Below are positions 12,080 through 24,745 of a stretch of 64,000 nucleotides of DNA, piece by piece. This DNA is from Fomitopsis serialis. Its lineage: Eukaryota; Basidiomycota; Agaricomycetes; Polyporales; Fomitopsidaceae. The position numbers and the translations under genes were made by a program. The stretch lies in assembly GCF_022376445.1 (NCBI RefSeq), contig NW_025955033.1, forward strand, positions 1-64,000, written 5' to 3'. Every line of letters begins with the position of its first letter. Within the stretch, counting starts at the first letter, position 1. The notes under the pieces are model-generated. The model saw only the letters and a list, made by a program, of their open reading frames with translations, did not search any database and was not told the origin of the DNA.

Positions 12080-15000
12080 ATGGAGGATGTTCTGTCCGAC
12101 TACGGGACGCAATGGATTCGCAACATCCAGCTCATTAAACAAGATTTGGAGCCTTTGCTGCCAACACGAACACAGAAGATCACCAGAACAACAATCAACG
12201 CATACACAGCTTTCCTCCAGGATCAGTCCTTCCTCGAGAAGGATTTCTGTTTCTTCTCCTCGGTAATCCCCGCAATCGTCACAAGCACAGCCTCTGAGGA
12301 TGCTAAGGGAAGGTCAATTGAGGGCCATTTAATCGCAGCGGTATGTTTCCATGTCTGCGATGTTCAGATTTCGGGAACTGTGCTTACGGATTCACAAGGG
12401 CGGGCGAGATACAATCCGCAATCGACCTCGCTGGGCGATACCTCTGTGCGGTGGTGAACCAGCACACTGGGTACTCAGCTGGGTAGACTTCTCGACGTCG
12501 CGCTACGGTCTTTACAATAGCATGCCTCAAATACGGTCGAGAGCATGGGCAGAACCAGTGAGTGTCATTTGGATGAAGTGGCTAGTACACTCACTGATGC
12601 CACTACGATTTAGCTTTTCATTCTCACATGTGAATACGTCCTACGCTACGTTGATACACCTCGCCCAAACTGGCGTGGTGAAGGGTGGAAATTCGTTGAG
12701 ATTGCGCCACTGCCACTGCGGCAGCAAGTTGATACATGGTCTTGTGGCCTGTTCGTCTTGCTTGCTATACAGGAATTTGCGTCGCCAGGATCTGATGTGT
12801 ATGCCGAGGGAAGGGAGGTCATAGAGGTCGTCAAACAGGCTGTGATGAAGGAGCTGCTTTCATTGCCGTACGTGATTGACTACAACTACTGATGATCCTG
12901 ACTAATGTGCATTCTGTAGTGTGTTTCAGTACCAAAAACGTCGTCATGCTGAGCTGCTCGACGCTACCTCTGATTCCCTCACTCCACAAGAGCCAGGCAC
13001 CGAGCGTGATACAGTTTCACCAGATCCAAAACAGCGCAAGGTGTCTCTGAGCCCAGCTTCAATCTCGGGCTCCGCTTCTCGTTCTGCGACATCCGGATCA
13101 GTGAATGGAGGCCCGGCAAGTGAGGCTCCGACTGCAACAACCACCAATAAGCAGACAATCACGCGAGACCGAGGTGCTGAGAGCGAGACATATGACACCG
13201 ATGATGACAAGAAAACCTCGCGGCGAGCATCAGCAGTGTCATCCAAGTCTCATGGGCCTAAACAATCAGAAACACAGCGACGGACGAAACTGGAGCAAGA
13301 TGAATGGTCACTGACCATTGAGGCACATCACATTCTATGCCGAGGATGTCAAAAGTGGTATAAGCTGCATTCGACGCGAACCTACGCCAATACAAACTAG
13401 AAACAGCACAAGCAAAATTGTCCTCAAATCACTGGGCAGCAAGTCGTGCGCGTCGGCCATAGTAGTAAGAAAACAAATTATGATCTAGTATGTACACAGC
13501 AGTGTACTCAGGTCCGAGCAATTTTACTAAACAGCTATCGAACAGGCTACCAATGTGCGCCGCATCACTAGCTTCCTTGGAACTGGATCTGGAGACCACA
13601 ACTCGACACCGTCGCCAAGCTCAACGTCGGAGACAGGCCCCCGGGTCACGGTTGAGCTGAAATGTAAGACGGTTGCAGCGGTATGTGTCCGAAATTAGAT
13701 GTGAGGTACTAGCATGAGACTCACCAACATATGCAGACACAATCAATTGCCCACTTCTTTGCTGCATCGAAGGCACAGTCTTCACGTGCCGGGTCTTCCG
13801 AATCATCCAGTACTGTCGCAAATGGGCCCGTCGATCACGCATCACCGCCGCCCTCTGAGCCCCACGATGTCCCATGTCAGCACCTGAAAGGACCACAGTA
13901 CACCTACTACATCGAGACGACACAGACAAGATCGCTCGGAGGTGTCAGCATAGAACGCCACGCGATCGAGGCACGGAAGCTGTTCCCATACAAGAAGCTG
14001 CCTGCCATGAAAGGAGCCCCTGCCCCGAGTCTCATCAAAATAGAGATCCCGCCAGACGGCAATGCAGAGATCTCAGAGCCGAAGTGGACATCTGCCGAAC
14101 ACCGCCAACTAGATGATGTTCTGCAGTCATTCGCGCGATGGATTGTTGATTTTGGCGCACATGCAATCCGCGCAACTCAATGCCAACTGCATACAACGAA
14201 CCAATCGGGAGTCTGTGACGCCTGTGAGCAGTTGCGGCACGATACTGGTCTTCAACAATCTCTGCAGCGTGTAAGTCCATTAGCAGTCCATATGCAAGGG
14301 TCTGGAATGATACTAACTCAGAGCTCGTTGATGCAGAAAGAACATGAACGGAAGCTGCCCGAGGACATTCATCAGGTGAAACATGTCGCCCGTGAAACAC
14401 ATGCACACTCAAACCTGAGGGCACCCGACGTTCGTGAGCTCCACTGACAAATGAAGGACCCGCTCTTGTACGCGCTATGGACGCGCATGAAGGATAATGA
14501 TCTGTTCCGCTGCTACCTCGAGCTGTATCAGTATGCAAGGGCAGGTAAGCTCATCAAACACGAGATGAACGAGAGCATTTGCAAGGTCTTGAGCGACAAA
14601 GTGCGTCGAGAGGACTCGGAAAATCCAAAGCTCAAGCATGGAATACGCTACACTGAGCCGTACCTGCAATTCAGTTTCATGATGCGCGGCCGTGGGCAGT
14701 TCTCGGCGCAGAACTACGTGATTCTCGGTGAACACATACCCCTGCCTAATCCGCGCACAATTCGGTGAGTACATTGATGCTCAGTATACACGTCACATGG
14801 AATTGAATACTGTCATGCCAGGGCTCTTGTGTCGAAATCAGACGACTGTTTACAAAACCCCGATCTTCATTACGAGAACATTTCCCGTGTCAAGTGATTC
14901 CTGGACGTGTATGAGTATTCAGGGCCTGTTGCAGTGTCTGGCGACTGTACGAAGGTGCGCCAACGCGTGACCTACTCCTCAGACTTCGGAGGGCATATTC

Positions 15001-17941
15001 TTGGCTCGACTCTGGCACTGGATGACTGCATAGTGAAAGAAGCCGCAGATATTGATCGCGTTATGGAGTGTATTTGTGACGAGCAGGCCTATGCGAAACA
15101 GACACGGGCCATCCTGATCAAGGTACGTTGTCTCTGTGTCCGACTACTTGTGCTTGCAGCTCACATTACCGAAAGGTTCCCCAACCTCAAATACCACCAT
15201 TTATCATCGCACTTCTACCGACAACTGGAAAAGATGACACCAAACTTATCCATGGATATCACTGCAGAATCCTAGAGATGGCAGCTCAGGTATCCCTTCC
15301 AATCATTACATTCGCCGCTGATGGAGCTGCGTCCGAGCTGAATGCCCAAGTCATGATGGACAATAAAGTGTCTTCCCTCCCTCCTGTGATGTATCAATAT
15401 CCAGCATTTGGAATCATGCTCAAGGCCCCTGTGTTCAAGGTAACTGGCCCTGTGGTCTCAGTCTCGGATCCTGAACACGCGAGGAAGACCGCCAGGAATC
15501 AGCTGCAACACGGGACACATATGGCTAGCTTGGGGCGAGGCTACTTGGTGTACCGTACTCTCATCGCGCTTAATGAGGTCCCTAACTCGGGCCTGGTGTT
15601 GAGTGACGTGCAGAACGTCGACAAACAAGACGACAGTGCGGCACATCGATTGTTCCACACAGAGGCCCTCAAGGCCACAACATACAAGGGTGAAGATGCG
15701 CAAACAAACATTGAGGAAGACTTTCTCGGCCTACATGTGTTCCTTTCAGTTTTCGGTACGTCTATCATCATGCCTTGGAGCCGATCTAATTTTTGTTATA
15801 CTGATAGGTCTGCTATTTGACTCATGGCTCAATCGACGGATGACTGCGCGCGATCGTGTTCTGTCTGCCCTGCGAGCTAGATTCTTCCTGCACATCTGGT
15901 GGACCCATATTAAGTCGCTCTCCACATTCTACCCCGATCTGTACTCCACACAACGGTCATTCATATCCGCGGCTAGCTTCAAGATCCTGAACCGGCTCTG
16001 CGACACCCTCGTTCTTCTGGTTCTCATCTATGCCGAGTACTACCCAAATGAAGCCTTTTGCCCTTGGCTCCTAGGGACCAACCTTCTCGAGCATTTCTTC
16101 GGGACGGCACGATCTCTGGTCCCCAATTTCAGCTATCCCGAGCTGCTCAAGCTAGTCAAACTCGCACGGAAGAGCACCGGTGCAACAAAGGAATGTACTG
16201 CTCGTTCTGGGTATATCCTTGACTACGACGACTCTCCTCTCACGGCAGACGAACTTGTGCGAGCCCGTGTTAAGCTTACTAGACCAGACCTTAAAAAGCT
16301 CGTTGAGCTTGCGGCCAGCGAGGCTAAGGCCATTTCCTCGAAGATCCTGCGAATGCGCGTGCCACGCAGCCCTTGGGAACTCGCGCCTATCAATGCTCCG
16401 ACCTCTCGAAAGAAGAACAGATCAACGAAGGATGATACCGATGACATCGACACTACCGACAGCGACTCGGACCTTTCAGACGAGGACTTCGATGAGTCGT
16501 CTGATGACGACTCCAATGCCGGTGAAGATAACTCGGACACCCTCCAGGATGGGTCAATTTCCGAGCGCACAGAAATTGCCGCTGCTGAAGTTGGACGCCT
16601 TGTGGCGCTATCTGAAGACCTCGAAGCGACAAGGGAGGAGATCGAGAGTCTTCAAGTTCCCTCTGGAGCACGGCTGAATCAACCACTCGGTGCTGCCAGT
16701 GCCAAGGACGTCAAACCCTTGACAAAGACAGGCACCATGCACCGCCTGAACGCCAGACACGACCCAAAAGATGAACAATCAGAAACTGGCACAGCAGGCC
16801 CTATCCTGCAAAGCGAGTTCGTCGGAAGTACTACGGGCGATGTCTCCATTGCGTCATTACTCGCTCTCCGCACCCGACATCAAGAAGGGACCAAAGTTCG
16901 TTCTCAACGCATTGTCCAGATTGACTCGAAGTTTCACGCTCGGGAAAAGACCAATGCAACTCATGAGCCAAGTACATGGGATGGCGCGACTCCAGCAGTG
17001 AGTCAGATGGCCGGTACTCTCTCGGGCGCGCGTGCGGCAAAGGAATCCGTAGTACTGGACAGTGAATGGGCCCTTAAGAAGTACAATGACTCGGAGATGG
17101 CAGAGACCACCAAGACGGTTGTCAAAACATTGCCCTCGTCGACGTCAAAAGGAATGAGTACTAGTAAGAAGGCCATTGGTGTGACTATGAAAGAGGCAAC
17201 ACATCGAGTGCGTGTTCTTCAGCAGCTACAAGGTGCAACACCTCGAGCTATCTCCACACGCACTATGTGCTGGACCGAAGTTCTCAAGGGGGTATCGTGC
17301 AAGGTGCCCTTGACAGGTATGTGCTCATAACTCCAGTATGGGCTGTCCATCTAATGTCTGGTGTGCAACAGTCGTACCGAATGTCCTCGGCCGGAATATT
17401 AGCACTGCAAATCCTTTGCAGATCGGCTCTACTGTCCTAATGAAGAACAAAAGTGGTCGAATCTATGTTGGCGATGTGCTAGACATACTGAAGAAAGTTA
17501 GCAATTGTTACGCCTCAGTTACCGAGTCTACCGATGGCAAAGGTGTCACCAATCTCTCGCTCACTGTTTATCTCGAGTGTAATGCGAGTGAAATTGAGGT
17601 ATGATGTTCCTCTACTATCTCTACATCTGAAAATACTCACATGCTCTGCGAAGCCTGATGATGATGATGACTACTACGAAGACGAAGATGCTGATCAACC
17701 GTCGCCTCCCCCTGTGTTCTTGTGCAAAGACCAACGGTGCGGTCAAGAGGGCTATTTGCACACTCATGCTCGCATGCAGGACCTTGTCTATCACTTTGGA
17801 CTCAGTATGTTGGTCGGTCCACCAACACACAAGCAACTGCGTCGAGAAGCAGAGCTACAATGGCGCCATCTGAATACAGCCGCAGTCCGGAGCATCTTGA
17901 AGGACGGCGACTCGGGGAAGTCGGCGCCAGCAAAGAAGTAA
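12080..17941 (+). pseudogene. Fused Ulp1-like (C48) peptidase and transposase gene, inactivated
   Basis: Exons 12,080-12,340, 12,399-12,557, 12,614-12,867 and 12,920-13,487 keep frame and encode a C48/Ulp1-like core: PAHWVLSWVD (His, Asp) and, in exon 3, QQVDTWSCG (Gln, Cys). A cysteine cluster CRGCQKWYKLH...HKQNC follows, then exons from 13,546 and 13,737 join in frame to the transposase: GVCDACEQL, FAADGAASELNA, SDPEHARKTARN, QDDSAAHRLFH, and a C-terminal acidic/serine region ending in a Cys/His motif. Stops break it at 13,398 (TAG where Trp is expected), 14,445 and 14,895 (TGA where Arg CGA is plausible); an extra G near 15,172 shifts the frame. Introns are 48-67 bp. Two adjacent genes instead of one fusion is possible but no start or stop separates them. 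Confidence 0.75.
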
Positions 17942-18227
17942 GCAAGTAACTGAGTAGTCAAGTTTAGTATTTGTTATTCTTTACTGTAGTACATGCTACT
18001 CTACGTTATGACATACCTATTTGCAATACTGCATGCATACCAGCATACGCGAGGATGATAGTACGTGCACGGACTCGCACGGTGGGCTCGGGGAGGGTAA
18101 CAGAACACGTGACATAACGCGTATGACACTGTTACATAAGTGTTACGACGTGACGAACCTTGTCGGATATAGGATTTCTGAGGGCTGAAAAATAGGATTT
18201 TTTTGGCCAATTCGGAGGTTCCGACCC

Positions 18228-18258
18228 GACAAGGTCCTTGGGGAGTTGCCCGGGGCCT
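18228..18258 (-). repeat. Right terminal inverted repeat of the P/hAT-like element
   Basis: Reverse complement of the left end with three substitutions; ends GGGGCCT and is followed immediately by the duplicated GCACTAAC. Confidence 0.85.
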
Positions 18259-18266
18259 GCACTAAC
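18259..18266. repeat. 8-bp target-site duplication, right
   Basis: Second copy of GCACTAAC, followed by TGAGAGCCCC, which continues the arm sequence interrupted at 11,719. Confidence 0.85.
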
Positions 18267-18541
18267 TGAGAGCCCCATTAAATGCAGAAAAATCCCAAAA
18301 TATTGCTTCTCCATGGGATGCCCCTTGGGTACTGACAGGGGTGCCCAGAATAGGTGTTCTTGTTGTTTTTCACAGAGTACGGACCTTGGCAAGTGATACT
18401 GGGGATATAGGCAAATCTTGGTGTGTATATGATGCTTGTACTAGACAGTTCTTACATGTATGAGAGTGGGGGATATTGAACATACAAAACCACCATATAT
18501 GGTTAGTCCCCTGCCTATTTGGGAAGTTGGCCATGCATGGC
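18267..18541 (+). repeat. Left arm of the inverted repeat (inner part)
   Basis: Continues the arm on the far side of the transposon and matches, inverted, 19,962-20,237. One extra G in a G-run and a T/C difference in a CpG (near 18,500, GGTGG versus GGCGG on the other arm) are visible. The match ends at GGCCATGCATGG. Confidence 0.85.
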
Positions 18542-19961
18542 TCATAAGTCCATTGTAGTTCTGCACTGTTGCTTAGTAAGCAATGCAAGTCTACATTATT
18601 TCCAGAGCAACCATGGCTCCCTCTGAGCCCCATCAGGAAGAAATCACAGCATACACTGCAATATGAGTGCTAGTAGACATTGCACAAACAGACACCATTG
18701 TCAATACATTCTATATGAACAAGTCAAGAACTGCCTACTCTATCTCCACATACCAAGGGCCATTGCATGAGAATAGGATGATGGTAGTGCGTACAGAGGT
18801 TAGATATGCTCCAGGAAAAAATCATATGAGGAATTAACAACTAAGCATAGCACCATCATACTGTATAATTGGCACTGCTTCATAGACATGCTTATACTGG
18901 ACTGGTACAATAGAGCTGCTGACATCAGGCTATATGCATGATCTCTGCATTAGCAAATCTGAGATGTACTGTCTGTCATGCATGAGCCTACAACAGTCAG
19001 CACAATATGAAGTCATGGGATTGTCTGATTTTATCTTATTTCCTACTATTTATCTAGCATTGCAGAGACCATCAAAGACTTTGATATACTATGTGTGGTA
19101 ATGTGGTGGCCCCACTTCATGACATTGCTAGCCTATTGATTTTCTAGCAACAGTAGTAAATGCACAACACAACTTGTACAATGTCTTTGTATCACTTTCT
19201 AGGAGCAGTACAGTGTGAAAAAGCTCTGTGAACCTGTAATATTTTCACATGTGACACAGAGTCAATATTATGAACATACTCAGCATTAACTGTGGCCTTT
19301 GTGCCACAGGTGTTCACCATTTTCTGCATATGCCATTGCCTGCCCAAGGGTTTACACATTTTGGAAGGTCAGTTACCAGATATGGCATGTTTCAGGTCTC
19401 ATATAGCCACACAATTCACAGGAAGTGGTAAGCATCACAGGAAGCATAAACAATGTGATAGAACCAGTGTGTACAGAGGCATATGTATTTGCTTTTGCTT
19501 TGTGAATGGTGCCATATTTATATGAATCTATGGGAAGGCATAATATGTACTGCCTCTCTGACATCATATACATGACTGGGAATATTACCAATTGTTTTTG
19601 AATTTTTGGGAGACCATAGCACAGCAAATACAGTGTCACTAATGAGCTTGTGGCTTGCATTCAAACTCAGCCCAACAGCTTGGCAGTCTGCATTTTTGGG
19701 GCCCATTGAACAGTTGAACTAAACAGAACAGCCTAGGATCCTCTCTGGAGTTGCCAGTCCCTGAGAATTCCAGGTGATAGTGGTGCTTACAAGATGGACC
19801 AAGATCACTGAAAGAGTGGCTTGTATCAGGCTATGCATGGGTCACTCTGCATTATCATATGTTTTCTGCCATATGGGAGCCTCAACAGTCAACTTAATAT
19901 GAATCCATAGTACCATCTGATTTTGTTCTGGTTTTTCTGCTATTTATCCAGTCCTGCAGAG
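18542..19961. other. Unpaired hinge between the inverted-repeat arms
   Basis: About 1.4 kb with no gene. From about 19,300 on, the sequence is the inverse of 4,000-4,500 in copy A, so the right arm's repeat copy extends into the hinge. A short internal similarity links about 19,020-19,080 with 19,915-19,975 (TATTTATC-CAG-CCTGCAGAG-type words). Confidence 0.6.
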
Positions 19962-22724
19962 GCCATGCATGGCCAACTTCCCAAATAGGCAGGGGACTAA
20001 CCATATATGGCGGTTTTGTATGTTCAATATCCCCCACTCTCATACATGTAAGAACTGTCTAGTACAAGCATCATATACACACCAAGATTTGCCTATATCC
20101 CCCAGTATCACTTGCCAAGGTCCGTACTCTGTGAAAAACAACAAGAACACCTATTCTGGGCACCCCTGTCAGTACCCAAGGGGCATCCCATGGAGAAGCA
20201 ATATTTTGGGATTTTTCTGCATTTAATGGGGCTCTCAGTTAGTGCTGCTTGAAGCCATCAAAAAACTCGGCATGAAGAGCTGAGACTGAAATATTATTTT
20301 AAAAGGGAATATTTGTCAGCATTTCAGCCAATGAGAGTGCTCCAAAATCCCTTTTGAGTGACCGGAGTCGTCGACAGGCCGGAATTCCGGCCTGTCGACG
20401 ACTCTGCTTCGGCAGTGGGCGCCTAACTGAGCGCTTAGTAAGCGATGTAAGTGCACACTGTTACTGCAGCAAAACTGGCTTGTTTTGGGCTCAGAAAAGT
20501 GCAGGAAAATCGGATAATATTCCAGGAGATCTTTGGAGCATCTCTAAGCATATTGACAAGTAGAGAAGACCTCCATATATGGTCATTCATTACTGGGACA
20601 CTAACATATGCATGTTATGACAATACTTCTCCATTCATAGCACTGCTGTGCATGTTCCAGAGACATCAATGTGTTGGAAGCAATGTACATGGGAATACAA
20701 GTTATATGGCATGTGTTTCAGATCCAACAGAACAAATTCATATTCACAGAGTCACTGCTGTTTTTTATATTAGCATTTTGCTCCTCATTCAACCACTTCT
20801 CTCAGGAAACTATCTGAATGAAGGTCAATTGGGTGAGCTTACTATCTCTAAACCAGTTGATCATACTTCAGTCATTGTATTGCAGTCAAATGCCACTAAA
20901 TCATGTCTACAGAGGTATGTGTGTTTTTCTGTTGTCTGAGGCAAGTCATACTAGTCATAGCCTCTGGGGGTGCTATACTGCATTAATGTCTTACATACAG
21001 CAGGTAGTACAAGTGAGTCCAATTGCCCAGAATATGTCCTGGTTTTATCTGCATTTTCTGAGCCCAGACTGAGCAGCTGCATGAAAATTACCATTTGGGG
21101 AAGGTTAGCTACCCTTTATGGCAAGTTTCAAATGTCATAATGACATACACAATCTATGGGCAGTCTGCAGGCATCAAAAGAGTCACTTTGAAGCTGAAAA
21201 GAAATGCACTGACATGCACAGAGGCACATGTGTGTTTTTTTGTTGTGTGAATTGTGCCATAACCACTGCAGTTGATGGGCAAGACACAGCCGCTATATAT
21301 ACTCTATGACATCATACCTATCCTAGAGAATATTTTGGGGATTTTCCGCATTTTATCGAGGTCACACTGCAGGAGATACAGTGCCACCAATGAGCCTGTG
21401 GCTGAGATTCAAACTCAGCCCATAACCTCGGCAGCCTGCCTGATTAGGGCAGAAAGGGGCTTGGTGCACCAATCAGAGTGGCCCGGCATCCCTCTCGTGC
21501 CGTTCGGAGGTGCAACCATGCCAAATTTCCGCACAGATGCACCTCCGAACGGCATCTGGGCGCTTATCAGGCGCTTAGTAAGCGATGTAAGAGCGGACTG
21601 TTACTGCACTTAAATGGGCTTGTTTAGACCCAGGAAAAAGTGGAAAAATGAGAGAATATTGGAAATGGCCCAGGTAATATGATTTAAGCTGTCTATGACA
21701 TGATTTTGACATCAGATACGATGGCATTCTCAATAACCTGGTAAGATGGTTGCTGTGGCACCAGTGATCTTATTTATATAAGCCTGCTACTTCACTCTAG
21801 GAACTACTCATGTAGTGGACATCCCCATAGGATGATAGTGTAAGAAAAGATGCATATATGTATACCTAGTCTGTGTGTATGTGCAAGAGAAACCAGTGGC
21901 TGGATAATTGCCATATGGAGTATCTGACCTTCCCAAAGAAGAATCCAACACAAACAGGGACATGTAGGGTTCATAAAAATGCCCCAAATCTATACAATAT
22001 AGAGATGCATCAAAGACAAGTGTATGATGGCTTTGAGCAGCATTGGTCACCATTACATTGTATACAGGGGTCATAATATGGTAAAAGATGCTCAGATTAC
22101 CCATTATAGTCCTTCTTACCTATATTATAGAAGCTACTGAGCAGTCCACAGTGTCTAAACCACACATATACATTGCAGTGTACACATAGAACATATTTGA
22201 GTCATAAACAATCACTTTGAATCTGCAGAGGCACATGTGCATTTTTTTATTTTGCATTTCCTGGGTTAGTCAGCCACTGTATATACTCAATAGAATTTCT
22301 GTATACTCTCTGAATGAAGGGCTATCAGATGAGCATACTATGTATACTATGATTTGTTACTAGCTGAGACTATATAGCCCCTACAGTGTGTGAGTGCTTC
22401 CAGCAACAGCTGCCAGTCACATGATATGTTCACCAGTTTCCTTATTGGGGGAACTGCTAAGGCTATTCATGGGCCTCATATTCATAACACAGTGCTTAAC
22501 CACTGCATTTGTTTGTGTCTCTTGGTGCAACGTGTCATCTGGGAGTCTGAAATTTCAGACTCAGATAAGCAGCCCATACTAACAGTTACTTATCTCTGCT
22601 TATCGGGGTGGCTGCAAGTCACATGCACTGTGGGAACAAACTGCCATTCTGGAGGAATCACTAAGGTGTTTCATGGTGGTCCATCATAAGAACGATACCT
22701 TTCAATGTACCTCAGGGATTGTAA
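19962..22724 (-). repeat. Right arm of the large inverted repeat (copy C, uninterrupted)
   Basis: Inverted, near-identical copy of 9,237-11,719 plus 18,267-18,541, keeping the empty insertion site at 20,238-20,245, the 40-bp palindrome at 20,365-20,404 and the hairpin module near 21,499-21,554. Open stretches appear in mirrored pairs with the left arm and are not genes. Confidence 0.9.
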
Positions 22725-24132
22725 AGCTGGCTGGTCCAGCCTCATTGCCATCACAGTGCATGTCTACCTGGAGTTTGTAGATGGTGGCCCTGCCAAGCCA
22801 GTGCCCAGGATCACTTTTAAACCAGACCCAGGCATCAAAGGCAGTCTTGAACTGGTCATAGACATCAGGCCACAGTCCCTTGAACATCTTGGCCACAATA
22901 GCTGTCATTGTTGTGCTCTGGTTGAAGTAGACTTGAGTTGCTGAGGTGGCTGAAGCAGTGCACCTGGTGTCAGAAGAGGGTGTCATTGGCTGAACCTTAC
23001 AATTGAGAAGATACTCCCCAAGTATAATGTAATGTATAAGCACATCACCTTATACACATGGCCCTGTTGATGCCAGCAATGAACTAGGTGGTGAACACCC
23101 CTTCTCTCCTTTTTCTCCCCCTTCCTGTCATCCAAATTGGATGCCACATGAGATAAATGTCTTCTTTGTCATGATCTGCTATGTGATGTATATCTGTCTT
23201 TGGCCCAATAGGATGCAACTTGGAGCTGAGAAACTGCAGAACTTGTTGGTAGTTGTTGAGAAACTGAGGCTACTGCAGAACTTGTTGGTAGTTATTGAGG
23301 AACTGAGGCTATTAGTGGTTATACATGAGTGTGGTGCCTCAACAAAGCAGTGTCATACACTCACCGGAATACCATCAAATTTGGATTTGAAGGTCACACC
23401 ATCTGCTAGGCCTGAAACATTGTGCTGGCTATACAGAGGCTGCACTTGGGGTGCACAAGGCATTAGGCTGGTGCCAGTGTACTCCACGTGAATAGTTCTT
23501 CTGTCAACCAAGCTAGCAACATCTCTCCCATGACCTGTCCAGTACCATGGCTGGTGACAAGCCTACTCTGATGTTGGAGCAGCTACCATCTGTGGACCAA
23601 ATCACTGGCAAAAGGAAGCAACATAGAGGGGTGGAGTCTTCTGCTAAGTGGAAGCAACACCACAAAGAAAAGGTGAACAGTGAGCAAGGAAAGCCAACAG
23701 CTGTCACATCTGCAGCACAGGGTGGTAACTGAAGGAACCAGCTACTATGATGTCCTTCAATCTCAAGATGGGAGTCAACATCACAAAGAGTGGGTGGCAG
23801 GGTAAATCAGTTACAAAGCTGTCTCAGGAGGACATTGTGGCTTGCTGGTGCAGTGGCCATATCCACAAAGAAGTCAGCAAATTTTTGCAACTGCCATTCT
23901 TGGGAACAGGGTCAGTGTATTGCATAGCAATTCTGGGTCTCAATCTGATAACAGCCACAGCCCACAAGCTGCTTTGAAGGTTGTTGATGTTCACGATCAG
24001 CTCTTCTTCTATCAGTGTTTCCCTGTGCCTTTTCTGAATGAAGAGAATTTCCTTTATATCCACAACACTGATATTGGAGGCCCATACCAGCAAAGCTGAG
24101 AGATTGCCTGTCTCATAAGGCATTGGAGGCAA
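22725..24132 (-). pseudogene. Decayed multi-exon gene, possibly 2OG-oxygenase-like at its 3' end
   Basis: The minus strand shows protein-like stretches in order: about 24,132-23,824, then SQHNVSGLADGVTFKSKFDG near 23,430-23,370 ending at a splice-donor-like GTGAGT, then 23,043-22,702. The last contains WPDVYDQFKTAFDAWVWFK, DPGHWLGRATIYKLQ and MHCDGNEAGPASF. The H-C-D could be the HxD of a prolyl-hydroxylase-like fold that I know from uncharacterised basidiomycete proteins; this is tentative. It stops where the inverted-repeat arm begins. CpG is scarce. Confidence 0.3.
23239..23319. repeat. Tandem duplication of about 39 bp
   Basis: CTGCAGAACTTGTTGGTAGT recurs at about 23,246 and 23,275, each followed by TTGAG-AACTGAGGCTA. 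Only two copies. Confidence 0.7.
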
Positions 24133-24740
24133 TCTGCATTGGTAGGTGATTGCTCAGATTTTGCTGATCAGCTTAGGTTGACTTCTTGTCACAGCACATG
24201 TTGTTAACAAACTGGCAGATGGACAATGGGGCCAAAGTGGATGCAGGTTTGATTTATAAACCTTTTGTTGAACTGAAGTCAGTGTCAGGTTTAATGTAAT
24301 GTTCCAGCTAACTGTGTGATGTAGTTGATTGATTGAAAGCACCCTCAAGGCTGTCTTTCCAAGAGTCCACAAAATATTCCACAAGTCAGCTGCATGGCAT
24401 GTAATTCACAGTGAGATGTCCCCAATGTTTGGAGGCTACTGGAACCTTTGTCTCAATGGAATCTGTTAGGACCTGGGGCTATGTCTGTAGTATAAGCTTA
24501 CTATACTATACCTTTGGTAAAGTCTTGTAAGTCTCCAGCAATCAGAAGTTAGATAGGAGAATGTTACTACTTTGTTACAGAGGAGTAGTAATGAAGTGTT
24601 ATCTGGTGTGTAGATTGCGAGTCTCCTGGGTTGGAACAAGACTGGGAGGGATCGAGGGTGTCAGTAGAAACGAGTCACAACAGGCAGGGGCTGTTGGCAA
24701 GTGGAGAGGAAGGGGATGTGTTGATACATCTCCGGAGGGG
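24133..24740. other. Gene-free flank of the copia element
   Basis: No gene is seen. This is the DNA into which the copia element inserted; its continuation is at 50,238. Confidence 0.4.
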
Positions 24741-24745
24741 ATATA
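24741..24745. repeat. Copia target-site duplication, left (ATATA)
   Basis: ATATA directly precedes the LTR starting TGTTGAGC; the same five bases follow the far LTR at 50,233. Confidence 0.8.

Larger units (their letters stand above)
11720..18258 (+). mobile_element. 6.5 kb P/hAT-like DNA transposon with a fused peptidase-transposase gene
   Basis: The ends are 31-bp inverted repeats starting AGGCCCC with three mismatches, flanked by GCACTAAC on both sides. The empty target is preserved in the opposite arm of the inverted repeat, so insertion happened after the arms formed. Extra ACCTTGTC-TAGCATTT-type repeats lie just inside the left end. The single gene (12,080-17,941) carries a Ulp1-like peptidase and a transposase with a SDPEHARKTARN motif resembling the D-P-H-K-RN motif of P-element/THAP9 transposases. 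An 8-bp duplication suits P or hAT superfamilies. The superfamily is inference; several in-frame stops and one frame change show this copy is not autonomous. Confidence 0.85.

Noticed and set aside
11720..18258. Assignment of this element to the KDZ transposons known to accompany TET/JBP genes
   Set aside because: The conserved KDZ blocks I would expect were not found; the SDPEHARKTARN block and 8-bp duplication fit P/hAT-like elements better.
10344..21613. Mirrored open stretches of up to 162 codons in both repeat arms
   Set aside because: They match only because the arms are inverted copies; the more diverged copy A does not keep them open and no domain is recognisable.
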